In this document: positions 10,672 to 20,424 of the stretch, piece after piece | How the letters are laid out: every line of letters starts with the position of its first letter | How positions within the stretch are numbered: position 1 is the first letter of the stretch | NCBI GenBank assembly: GCA_963377175.1 | Contig: CAUJNA010003322.1 | Span: 227,928-291,927 of the forward strand | Length of the DNA stretch: 64,000 bases | Direction: 5' to 3' | From: Effrenium voratum | Taxonomy: Eukaryota > Sar > Dinophyceae > Suessiales > Symbiodiniaceae | Made by a program: the position numbers and the translations under genes | The notes under the pieces: model-generated | What the model saw: the letters and a program-made list of their open reading frames with translations, nothing else | The model's database searches: none | Told to the model about the DNA's origin: nothing

Positions 10672-11037
10672 ATCGTCAGCATGCATAGCATCATCCGCAT
10701 CATCCGGGATGATGCTGGCAATGCTGGGGGTGTAGTCCGGTATTAAGCACCCCCTAAAAACACTCGTTTTTGGACTCGTTTTTGGACGCTGCACAGATAT
10801 GCTACAAAATTCCTCGGAATTCCTCGGAAATCGCCTAAGCCAATCCGCGAATCCTTCGCCCCTTATAAGGGTGGGCCCAGTACAAAACGTATGCGCATGG
10901 TCGGAGCATGGTCGGCGCATGGTCGGCGCATGTTCTGCGCATGGTCGGCGGCATGGGGCGCGCGGCCTTATACCTGAAGGTAAGCCCTACCGGGCTTTGG
11001 CCTGCGGCCCGATCACGTCCGGTGGCCGGATTTAAGG
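10672..11037 (+). repeat. Multi-hairpin dispersed repeat, copy 7 and end of the array
   Basis: Foldback head at about 10690-10715, the CACCCCCTAAAAACACTCG module, and GCATGGTCGGCGCATGGTCG expanded several times. The signature is cut short: GGCCGGATTTA at 11024 runs straight into unrelated AGGGCTGCCGCC sequence. That point is a clear right edge of the array. Confidence 0.85.
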
Positions 11038-11150
11038 GCTGCCGCCCAGTGCCGCCGACCCCCTTGAGTCGCAAGACTATGGTCGTTGGTACTGGTTTAT
11101 CTCCCTGCTTTTCGCCACCAACAGTGTGAAATACCACGTGAACCGTAAGC

Positions 11151-11858
11151 GTGCGCAGATTTGCAGCTCAGACGCGGCAGAGACTCTACTCTGCTATCGC
11201 AGAAGCCTCAGTAGAGGTTCTAGCAGAAAAGCCCCGTCTCGACGAAGACAAGGCGACCTGGCTGCAACGTCATGATCGCGAAGCCGGAGTCTACGGCGCG
11301 TTGCCGCTGTGCCTTGGCACGCCCGTAGCTGCCACGGACCACTTGGATCGAGAGGGGCGTGCTGCATGGATGTTCCGGACGAGTTTGCGGCTGGACACAC
11401 GACATCCGCACTGCCGAGCGCAGCAAACAGGACGGAGAAGTCCGCTTCTGGACGAAATTGCCAACTGCAGTGTACGTGCGCTTCAAGACATGCCACAAGT
11501 GCGGGGAACTGCCAATGCCGACGCACGTGTAAGACCTGCGGTCGCAAAGAACGAGGCTGTTGGACACGTGCAAGCTGCGCCGCCTCGCGGCCTAAGCGGT
11601 GCTTTGCGCGACACGCGCGACGGCGACACGGTGCCCAGAACGGGAAACAGACGTGCGACGTGTTTGGCAGAGGCAGACTTGAAACAAATTGCTACTAGAG
11701 ACAAGGTGCGACTAGCAAGAACACGGGCAAAACGAAAGCAGCAGATTCTTGCAGCGGTCTGGCGTCAGGTTGGCGAAAACCAACTTGCAGGAACGATCTT
11801 ACTGGCTAGTCAAAACAATGCCATCAAGAGCATCACAGTAACGAGGTTATTGGCGTGA
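11151..11858 (+). pseudogene. PIF1-like DNA helicase fragment, frameshifted
   Basis: PIF1-like helicases are SF1B enzymes that unwind DNA 5' to 3'; in many protists they are hugely multiplied, partly through Helitron-type elements. Here a 235-codon frame holds DKATWLQRHDREAGVYGALP and then LCLGTPVAATDHLDRE (about residues 34-68). This matches, from memory, a segment common in dinoflagellate PIF1-like proteins just before the C-terminal beta-barrel. Right after DLDRE-type residues the continuation is in another frame (11350-11532): RGVLHGCSGRVCGWTHD, then WTKLPTAVYVRFKTCHKCGE, ending at TAA 11530. So the fragment carries a frameshift near 11350 and lacks the Walker motifs upstream. The 11533-11858 part of the open frame is basic and unrecognised. 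A pseudogene or dead Helitron-like remnant is most likely. Confidence 0.55.
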
Positions 11859-11883
11859 AACTGCAAAGACCTCTACGGTAGAC

Positions 11884-12135
11884 GGCCCCGCAGAGACCCG
11901 CAGACCGCGCCCAGCGCATATCTGCCACCTTGGCCTGCCCGCAGCTTGGCCCCGCAGACGCCCCTAGATTACGTTCAGCGTGTGTCTAGCGCTTTGCGTT
12001 TCCAGCGGCTCCGCCCTGCAGGCACTCCCAGATTGCGACCAGCGCTCGGCCCCGCAGACACCCTTAAGCCGCGCCCAGCGCGCGTCTGCCACCTTGGCTC
12101 GCCCGCCGCTTGGCCCTGCAGACACCCCTAGACCG
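11884..12135. repeat. GC-rich 64-bp tandem repeat
   Basis: Units beginning GGCCCCGCAGAC occur at 11884, 11948, 12048 and 12112 (spacings 64, 100, 64). Each contains GCGCCCAGCGCGTCTGCCACC-like sequence and ends in CCCGCAGCTT or a variant. The 100-base interval contains a diverged extra partial unit. Frames through it are repeat translations. Confidence 0.8.
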
Positions 12136-12335
12136 CTGCAAGGCATGGGTCATTTGCGCTTTCGCATGTGTCCCGCAATCGGTACGTGCGCATGGCTCCC
12201 AGTGTGAGGGTGGATCGTAGAAAGGAGATGTTGGATCGTAAATGAAATATGAAAAGAGGAATAGACGAAGAGAACATGTGTAGTATGAAGAAAGTCAGAA
12301 GAATATATGAAGACAAGTGTGAATGTGAAGAGACT

Positions 12336-12500
12336 GTGAAGCGTGACCCGTAACCAAGCTTACGGGTCGCCTTATACCCGGTCTTCCAGAATGCTCGTGC
12401 AGCGCGCATTCCTGTCACTAACACGCTTCCTGGCGGCAAATTTGTCCTGCACGCGCCCTGGAGCGTGAAGCGTGGCCCGTAACCAAGCTTACGGGTCGCG
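12336..12500. repeat. Pair of identical hairpins 129 bp apart
   Basis: GACCCGTAA (12345-12353) pairs with TTACGGGTC (12360-12368) across loop CCAAGC. A second copy at 12474-12497 has one mismatch (GGCCCGTAA). Both are preceded by GTGAAGCGTG and followed by CGCCTTAT or CGCGCCTTAT, so the repeated unit is about 45 bases. No adjacent gene; not a bacterial terminator in this setting. Confidence 0.8.
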
Positions 12501-12778
12501 CCTTATCCAGCGGCGCCTTCGAAACGCCTCTCCTTCCCGCGCGCCTCCCCCTTCGAGCAGGAAACGTGCTCTGCAAACAGCAGCTGTGCGCAATAGCGGG
12601 CATTGTCGAGTTGAAGCTGCCAAATGTGCTTTGCGTGCCAGGTGTGACTGACAAGAGGCCTCCGCACAACCTGCATCCCCTGCATTATGGCAATCCTGCC
12701 GCCTACATTTTTCGAGGCAAAAATCAAAAACAACTATGTTTCCTGCGAAACTTCGCGGCAGTTTATCGCATCTGTTGC

Positions 12779-13440
12779 ATGATAATCATCATGACGCATC
12801 CGCAGCATCACCAGCAGTCATCGTGATAATCATGTCCACGCGTCTTTTGCATCTCAAGTCGCATGACAATCATCATGACGCATCCTCAGCATCACCAGCA
12901 GTCATGATGATAATCATGACGACGCATCCTCTGCAGCACCAATGCTCTCTACCGCCACGAAATGTATAGTGTAGAAAGAGATGGTGATGACTACGATGAT
13001 GGTGATGATGGTGATAGAAGAAGATGATGGTGATGAGATTCAAGACGAATCGGAAGATCAGCATCATGACGCATCCTGAGCGTCACGCGGACCGCTGGCA
13101 GGACCAACCAGGTTGTCCATGATCATCATCATAATGCATCCTCAGCATCACCAGCAGTCATCATGATAAGCATGTCCACGTGTCTAACGCCGCACTTGAA
13201 ATGTACAGTATAGAAAGAGATGGTGATGACTACGAGGATGATGATGATGATATTGACGACGAGGGTGACAAGGATGATGACTGTGATGATAATTGTCCAG
13301 CAGTCATCATGATAACTATGTAACAGTCCAGCAATCATCATGATAATCATGTCCACGCATCTTTTGCATTTCAATTCGGCTGATAATCATCACGATGCAT
13401 CCTGAGCATCACCAGCAATCATCAGTCTATACTTTTGATG
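12779..13440. repeat. Foldback family 1 array (GATAATCATCATGAC type)
   Basis: At least five copies of a mini-foldback: left arm ATGATAATCATCATGAC, core GCATCCTCAGCATCACCAGC, right arm GTCATGATGATAATCAT. The arms pair with one mismatch in the best copies (12779-12834 and 12863-12917). GTCCACGCATCTTTTGCATC often joins neighbours. Short GATGAT runs (12980-13040, 13200-13290) separate them. No coding signal; His- or Met-Ile-rich frames are artefacts. Confidence 0.8.
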
Positions 13441-14914
13441 ACAGCCTATATGCAGAGTGCTTTGCATCCTTGAACCTGGTACTTTTCCTGCTACCTTTGA
13501 AACTGAGGCCTTACAATCGCAAACTGCGTCAACACCAACCGAAGTTTTTTCAACAACTGTTGTAACGTATCTAAAGGAAATAAACGGTTCATTTCTGTTT
13601 CAACAGCCGCTGACAAGGGTGACGCAAGTGGGTACGGTGAAGGACTGAAATAGTGTCAGTTTCATGTAGCAGCCACTCGCCGCATCGGTCATCAAGTTAT
13701 CTTTTGGGCCTGCGGCCTCTAGCCGGCAACACCTCCTTGAAGTTATACCACGTCATGTCATGTTTTTTGTATGAGGGACGCATCCTGTGCTGTGACATGG
13801 CTGGTTAGGTTGTGCGTGTGGGCACTTCCAACCCCAGATGACGCCGGGGATGCCAGCTTTCTGGGCCTCAGCCGGCCCAAGCCCAGAAGGTTCACACGGG
13901 GTCGCGCCCGCGCGCCAGAGGCCCCAGAACGAGCAGCCCAAAAAGAACAGCCCGGAAGCCAGCCCGGAAACGTAAATAGCGGCGTTTTGTGGCTGGGGTC
14001 GCGCGCGTGCGCTTGCCAGAAGGCGCGAAAACCAACGGGGAACAAGCAAGGGCCGCGCAGCGCACGAACCAGCCACAACAAAAGCAAAAGGGACAGAGCA
14101 ACAGCCCAATGCTCAGCATAGCAGTTTTTGACAGTACTTGCGGCGTTTTGTAGAGCGAGCGCCCAGCATCGCCGGCATGCCCTTGGCGCCAAAATGCGCG
14201 AAAATGAGCCTTGCTTAAATCCCTTCGGCACCTTTTAAAAAACAGTCCTTCATGGGCTGAGAGGCTTTTTGGAAGGAAGTCTTGATGATGCAGACCAAGC
14301 CCCGCTGAAGCATCACCCAGGCCCAACTCCAGACCCTGATGACGCCAGCCACACGGCCTAAACCCTGCTCACACGAGGGTTTCCCACAAACAGGCAAAAC
14401 CGCAAGCCCGAGCTGGTGATGCAGAAGTGCCGGATTCAGGCAACGCATCACGACCAAGTGATGAGGGTCGGCGGCGCACGGGTGCAGCCCCGGCTGGTTT
14501 TCGGACACCGACCATATACGAAAGTACAAGGCTGAACTCTAAACTCTCGCCATATTTGCTTGTGTGTTTGAACGTGTTTTTTAGAGTTTCAGGCTTGTTC
14601 ATTGCTTTGACACGCTTGATCAAGTATGGTTTTTACCAAGTAAGCCTAATGACATCCATTTGATTGCAAATTGGCAAAAACGTGATTTCCACGATTCGGC
14701 GCATCACCATTTGAAGAGTTTCTCCCAACTCTGATGCCAACCGTCTGCAAAATCAGAGACATCCCAAAAGCAAAGTTGTTTGGTGCTAGTCAGGCCCCGG
14801 TCAGAACTGCACACTCTGGAGCCTCTGCCAACATTTAAATTTGCAATCCGCCAGGCCTGCAAAAGCTGAGTTTCAGGATGCAGGTTCTGGGTTGTGTGTC
14901 TTGGTCCACTAGCT
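13441..14914. other. No confident gene
   Basis: Several frames of 60-150 codons exist on both strands (for example 13771-14121 plus and 13892-14326 minus) but overlap each other, are rich in Ala/Arg/Gly, and show no motif. GGCGTTTTGT occurs twice (13981 and 14141). The segment 14240-14520 contains several GATGACGCCAG and GATGATGCAG words like those of the surrounding foldbacks. Confidence 0.4.
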
Positions 14915-14924
14915 TTTGGGTTGC

Positions 14925-15300
14925 CTGATTTCGATTTCAAAATCCCTAACCGAAATCAGTCCGTTGTTGCTCGCTCTTGTGTGAGATGATGACGGTGATG
15001 ATGATGATGATGGTGATGATGCTGATGATATCCCCAGCATCTCTTGCAGGAACGATGCCGGTAGTTACCGTGTAATCGGCTTGCCCACCATGTTTGCTAC
15101 TGCGAAAATTTGGGTTGCCTGATTTTGATTATCAAATCCCTAACCAAAATCAGGAGAATCTGGGCTGCCCGATTTCGATTGCAGAACCCCTAGCCAGTCT
15201 CGATCGCAAAATCCCTAACCCAGCTCGGGATGGTTTGGGTTTGCCTGACTTCGATCGCAAAGTCCCTGACCAAAATCAGTGCATTGTTGCTCATGTGTGA
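14925..15300. repeat. Foldback family 2 cluster (CTGATTTCGATT...CCCTAACC type)
   Basis: Repeats of GCCTGATTTCGATTGCAAAA followed by TCCCTAACCAAAATCAG. The ends CTGATTTCG and CGAAATCAG (14935-14943 with 14951-14959) or CTGATTTTG and CAAAATCAG (15119-15127 with 15145-15153) pair perfectly. Four copies lie here, the third more diverged. The last is followed by TGCATTGTTGCTCATGTGTG and then (GAT)n. CCCTAACC resembles a telomere repeat word, but only one per unit. Confidence 0.75.
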
Positions 15301-15413
15301 GATGATGACGATGATGATGATGATGATGCTGATGATGATGATGATGGATGATCATGATGATGATGATGATGATGATGGTGGATGGATGACGATGAGGAGG
15401 CTGATGCTGATGC

Positions 15414-15447
<34 letters not shown>

Positions 15448-15870
15448 TCGATATGACAATCATCACGATGCATCCTCAGCACCACCAGCAGGCATGATGG
15501 TAATCATGTCCACGCCAAAGAAGATGATGATGCTGATGATGATGAATCGATATGCCAGCAGGCATGATGATAATCATGCCCGCGCATCTTCTGCATCTCA
15601 AACCAGATGAGACATCCTCAGCATCACCAGCAGTCATGATGATCACAATGACAACGCATCTTTTGCATCTCAAAACGGATGATAATCATCACTATGGATC
15701 CTCAGCATTACCCACTTGAAACGAATATGAAAAAGGACGATGACGAAGATGATGATGATGATGATGATGAGCGCCATGATGATGATGTGCTGGTGCTGAT
15801 GAATCAGTATGACAATCATCACTTTGCATCCTCAGCATCACTATGATAATGTTGGCGCATCTTTTGCATC
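15298..15870. repeat. (GAT)n microsatellite with embedded foldback family 1 copies
   Basis: GATGATGAT tracts at 15298-15448 and 15740-15805. Family 1 cores GCATCCTCAGCAYCACCAGCA lie at about 15470, 15610 and 15830, each followed by a GATGATAATCATG or a close variant. The tract ends in TTGCAGACCTGGGGTCGGCGG at 15885-15905, a word also found at the end of the next (GAT)n tract. Confidence 0.8.
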
Positions 15871-16267
15871 TCAAATCAGATGATACTTGCAGACCTGGGG
15901 TCGGCGGACATGGGCGCTAGACACCTCAAGTACAAAGCACAGGTCACCTCAAAAGTCGTTGGTGGACATGGAAACCCCACCCAAATGATGTCCCGCGATA
16001 GAGTTCACACCCACATCTCTTTCAATTCTTTGGCGCATCACCCGTTGGTTTGCAAGCGTAATTGACAGAGCCCTGTGCTCTCTGTATGTGTAATGCTCGG
16101 CTGAGGGTCTTTACGGAATCGACTTGCCTGCAGCTTTCAGGTAGGTAATGGAATGCATTTTCACTACGCATCCCCAGCACCTCTTGCAGGAGCCGAGCAT
16201 GGGAGATGGGGTCTTAATGTTAGTTGCCATGTAATTGGCTTTCGCACCATGTCTCCCACTACGAAAA

Positions 16268-16670
16268 TTTGGGCTGCCTGGTTTCGATTGCAAAACCCCT
16301 AACCAAAATCAGTGCATTGTTGCTCATGTGTGAGATGATGATGATGATGGATGGATGACGATGAGGAGGCTGATGCTGATGATGGTGATGATGATGATGC
16401 TGATGATGATGATGATGCTGATGATGATGATGATGATGCTGATTTCGATTCAAAACCCCTAACCAAAACCAGCGCAGAGCAACATGTGTGAGATGATGAT
16501 CATGATGATGATGACGATGGTGATGCTGATGATGGTGATGATGCTGATGATGATGATGATGATGGATGATCATGATGATGATGAAGATGATGATGGGTGT
16601 CGATGATAATGATGATGTTGATGATGACACCCTTCCCATGTGCCTCGCCCTTGCAGACAAGGGGTCGGCG
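16268..16670. repeat. Foldback family 2 copies plus (GAT)n
   Basis: Family 2 units at about 16272-16313 and 16437-16475, each followed by a long GATGAT tract (16330-16440 and 16490-16630). The tract ends with TTGCAGACAAGGGGTCGGCGG at 16651-16671. The arrangement foldback, linker TGTGTGAGATGATGA, microsatellite, end word is the same as at 15245-15905. Confidence 0.8.
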
Positions 16671-18520
16671 GATTATTCCGTTGCAAGAGCGCAAGGAATT
16701 GAAGAGGCAACTGTTCATTTTCTGCGTTGCGCAGATAAACCTATGCTGATTAGCGTGAAGACCATCGCTCGCACGCTTTTATGTGTAGCTTTAACCTGCA
16801 AAATTTCGAGCCGGCGATTTTTTTACAGGTATGAACTTAAAAACGAATCATGGTAGTGAAGCCACCCTTAGGAATCTACCTTCGCGGCCCCAAAGGAACC
16901 ATAACGCCAGAGTTTTCACGAGATCCCATCAGACCCTACCCAGCCATTTGCGTCGAGTCACAGGTGCTGGAAGCCGAGCGGCTGGTTGATGAAGCTGTCA
17001 GCCCAGCGTTCGACCGGGTCGACAAACAAGTTCACAGGCCAGATGTTACGTGACTGGTTGTTACTTGGCACACTATGCGAAGGGCGGAGGCCTGCCATTT
17101 GAATGCACAAATTTGCTCGGGCTGGGAAGGCATGAGCCAGCCTGTCCTTTGGCTGTCTGAAGATTGATCTATCTATTGTTTCATAGGGGCGTGGCTCAAA
17201 ATGAAGGAGATGAGGTAGTCTTTGTTTCCATTTACGAAGGGGGGCGTTTTGTGTACCATCGTTTGAGCCTGAGCCATGTAAGCCTACTCTTCTCTGACAA
17301 GTGCATGGGCGCTCAGATCAGATCAGACTGGTCAAGGACACTATCAAACGTGGCAGATGGTGGGCTCCAAGCAGATAACAAGCGGAAAGAAAGCTTCCAA
17401 GCCATACCAAGCCATAGCAAGCCATACCAAGCCCATGCCACCTGTTGGACATTGGCTGTTTGGGGTCTAGTTATCGATAAGTGGGCATTTGCTGCCAGAT
17501 AGGAGAGCAAAGCCTAAGCCTTTCTTTCTAGCACTACTAGTGATCCACTTATGTTTATTTGCTTCACCACAGGAGGACATTTAGTTGGAACCGACCAAGA
17601 GTGTTGCGACCAGGTTCAGCCAGAAGAAGCCTTGCCCAAACGGCGCCCGCCGGGGCGAGGCAGAGGCGCGGAAAGAGAGCCATGAGAGCGTAGATCCTCC
17701 ACTTCCAAGCTTTCATTACATGGCGAAGGCTCCACTCACAATATGGCCGATGAGTTTAAGCATCAATGTGTTGCGCTCTTGACTTTGTTAGGCTGGATAT
17801 GACTATCCGACAAAATCATGCAGTAGTGTTCGGTGCACCCCGGGTTAGCAAAATCAGCAAACGCATGCCAAACCGATAGTGGACCACCCGTAACACTATG
17901 TTTAACTTCAGAACACAGAACATCAATAGGCGACCGTCCGACTTCCTCATAGCAGTAGCATTGAACTTAGTGAAGGATTTTGGCCGCCACTCAAATGCCT
18001 GCACAAAGGCTCGAGCATCTAAGCACGAGCGCCCCAAGTGTCAAATTGACAGTCTGTGTTTTTGCCAGCCATGGCTAAAAACTGAAGCGCGACTGGGTGC
18101 CTGTGGAACATGATTTCATAGCTTTCGTTTGCCGGTGTGACAGGCGAACGCGCTCTGTGCTTGACTTGATGCCAAGGAGCAAAAGTGTGCCGCGAAACCG
18201 ACAGAGGAGCGACAGAGAGAGCCCTGTAAAGCAGAGAAAGAAAGAAGAACATGTGATGAAAGAAAGAAAGAGAAAGGGAGAGAGCGAGGGGGGACAGAGA
18301 GCTGTCGAGAGCGAGAGAGGGAGAGGAGCAGAACACGCTCAGTTCATGGCCATCAGTATTTTGCTGTGATGCCCTGATACCTATAGCATGGCCTATCATA
18401 GCTCTTGGACTTGGCCCAGGGGAATGCATCCGCGACCGCGGCTCAAGAGCCCAAGTGGCTTGGTTCCCAGACCCCCGCCCGGCGGGGGGAACCAGTGTGG
18501 GCTGGCAGGAGCCCACCCAT
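16671..18520. other. Gene-poor stretch with weak frames only
   Basis: Frames at 16850-17053, 17164-17502 and 17898-18113 (plus) show no recognisable motif and no conserved copy elsewhere. Short features: an (AAGCCATACC)-like repeat at 17395-17435, a purine-rich GAAAGA/GAGAG stretch at 18222-18325 and an imperfect GC hairpin GGTTCCC...GGGGGAACC at 18460-18492. A real exon could be hidden, but nothing supports one. Confidence 0.35.
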
Positions 18521-18522
18521 GA

Positions 18523-18941
18523 CGCACAGCTCAGCATAGTTTTGCTCGGGCGGAAATTGAAGAGCGCTTGGACCTATGCGACATGGTTGCAACCTTGCTG
18601 AGCAAGCAGAAGACCGTCTTGGGTTGTTTTGTTGACCAGTGCCTCTTGCTGCGGAATACGCAGCCTTGAGCGTCAATGACAAAAGTACGTGTTACGCAAA
18701 TCTGCTTGCAGCGGAAACCCGACGAAAAGCACCATCTAATTACACGCCAATCTTGTTGCAAGCCATGTCCACGACGCTGCTCCAGAACATTTCCGAGCGT
18801 GGCCTTCTGAAGGCCGCACGCATTGCAGCTGTCATTAAAGTACGGAAGTGTTGTAGGCGTTTGCCAGAGAGCCTCTCAGGAGCAAGTCTCTGTCCAGATG
18901 GCCCCGGAGCAACGGAATCCTCATCAAGTGTACCACCCTAG
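18523..18941 (+). CDS. Unrecognised coding-like fragment, two overlapping frames
   Basis: From 18523 to TGA 18667-18669 the plus frame reads a stretch containing FARAEIEERLDLCDMVATLL and FVDQCLLLRN, with balanced composition and amphipathic helix character. An overlapping frame from about 18660 to 18941 reads SVNDKSTCYANLLAAETRRK and LLQAMSTTLLQNISERGLLK, also protein-like. They could be two exons or one decayed gene with a frameshift near 18660. No domain is recognised. AATAAATAAG at 19004 is A/T-rich but not claimed as a polyadenylation signal. Confidence 0.3.
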
Positions 18942-19029
18942 CACAAGAAGACCAAGCTTGCGCAAGTAGTTTGATTATGAAGCAAATACTCCTTTAATAA
19001 ATAAGTAGAACCGAATCTAATTCCATATT

Positions 19030-19563
19030 ATGAAAACAGTTGAATTATTTGAAGTATGCTCCAAGCTCCCATTGTCATTCAGACAGCAACCCCTACATGA
19101 ATGCTGGGTCTGGTATGTCTACACTACAATTGGACAACTTTTGCTGGAGTCCCGCTGTCCTCTCCCAGCTGGGAGGAACATTGATAGTAACTTCTTTGCC
19201 GCTGAAACTCACCGGAGCAGCGCAAGCAAACTACGACTACAAGGGCTTTCATTGTCCAACAGTTTCAGGGTAAGGCCCTCAATGGACACCTTGGCCGACT
19301 GCTCCATGCGCACTAGCGAGGCCTCTTCGCGCACTGGAAAACACGTGCAGGAACTCTTTCCAAAATGGAGCATGGGCAACTGGCAGCAACTTTTGGCATG
19401 TTCATTGCCAAACATGCCACGGCACACCTCAGGAGCCCATTGGTGGCCTCAACCTTGTTTACACCCGCACTGTGCCCAAGTTTCCGAACTCAGCCAACCA
19501 CTGCTGGATGAGTCAGAGGAGCCGCAACAACCTTTTTGCCGTTGCTCAGCCCAGCAATCATGA
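19030..19563 (+). CDS. Unrecognised 177-codon open frame
   Basis: Open plus frame starting MKTVELFEVCSKLPLSFRQQ and ending shortly after LSQPLLDESEEPQQPF. Composition is Ser/Cys/Pro-rich with many Trp and His residues, unlike the repeat peptides. A second frame (19040-19273, containing SGMSTLQLDNFCWSPAVL) overlaps it and looks equally protein-like, so frameshift decay is possible. No conserved domain seen. Bases 19600-20240 after it hold further short frames but nothing supportable. Confidence 0.25.
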   Translation: MKTVELFEVCSKLPLSFRQQPLHECWVWYVYTTIGQLLLESRCPLPAGRNIDSNFFAAETHRSSASKLRLQGLSLSNSFRVRPSMDTLADCSMRTSEASSRTGKHVQELFPKWSMGNWQQLLACSLPNMPRHTSGAHWWPQPCLHPHCAQVSELSQPLLDESEEPQQPFCRCSAQQS

Positions 19564-20249
19564 GCTCTTGTTGTTCGTCCTATTTGGGCAATCTTCATGC
19601 GCCAGGACCACTCCCTGTTCGCAGCAAAAGACATGTGTTTCAACGACTACCAGCCAGGTCCATCAGCATTGCTCTTGATTGTAGTCCTTCTTGTCGAGTG
19701 GTGCCCCCCCTCCCCCCTACCCCTTGCACGAATTCTCCTGCCCCTTTTGCAACTCTAGACCACTCGCTCGAACTACTCGCCTCCGCCGGACGCACCACGT
19801 TGGTTTGAACTGGCAGTCGCTGGCTTGCCGTTTTATTCTGTGGCTTCGCGCTCGTTACAGCTGGAACTGTTCTGACTTGTTGGAACCTGGGAGTCTGGGA
19901 CCCTGAGCGCACTGCATTGCTAGATGTTCCATGTTGCCCACGCACCACACGCCAGGCTGATGGCTCCGGCGTTGCGCTTCGAAGTCGCGCAGAACGCGGC
20001 GACCGCGTGGACCGCGCGGACCGTGCCGCAGAGAGTGACGCAGGCTGGTCGGGCCGGGAGCCTGTTCGCAGACACCGTTTCCTGCCCGCAGTGTCACTGC
20101 AAGCTCGCAAAGGCAGGCTTCGAAGCCTGAGTCAGCCAGCGAGGGTTCCGAACGAGTTGAGCAACGCTGACAAGAATTAATGCTGTCAGATTAACTTGAG
20201 TGCCAATGCGGCAATCGTCGCGAACAAAGTGAAGGTCGTGTCAACTACA

Positions 20250-20360
20250 CTTGCGCAGAAAAGTTGCGATCGGAGCTGCCAACGCGCGCCTCGCGCACGA
20301 TTGTGTGAAGTGACAAACTGCGATTTTTGAGCTGGAGCTGCCAACGTGCAGTTTTTTCTA
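20250..20360 (+). repeat. Minisatellite units on the left flank of large element 1
   Basis: Two units of about 55 bases containing AAAAGTTGCGATCGGAGCTG and AACTGCGATTTTTGAGCTGG, each followed by AGCTGCCAACG or GAGCTGCCAACG. The same minisatellite in the same orientation resumes at 35885 on the far side of element 1 and occurs again at 59915-60095, as expected if the element landed inside such an array. Confidence 0.65.
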
Positions 20361-20367
20361 AGTCGAA

Positions 20368-20394
20368 CACGGGGTCTTCAATTCGGGGCGCTCG
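20368..20394 (+). repeat. Left terminal inverted repeat of element 1
   Basis: Begins CACGGGGTCTTCAATTCGGG and ends in GCGCTCG. It aligns without gaps to the other three ends of the family in this window. Confidence 0.65.
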
Positions 20395-20424
20395 ATTTAC
20401 CGGATGCGAGCCCGCAAAAAATTG

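Noticed and set aside
12345..12368. Rho-independent terminator
   Set aside because: The hairpin has no U run and no upstream gene, and the DNA is eukaryotic; it is a repeated foldback.
20368..20394. hAT transposon assignment for the large elements
   Set aside because: CA(G/C)GGG ends fit, but no 8-bp target duplication and no hAT dimerisation or RNase H-like motif could be found, so only a generic TIR element is called.
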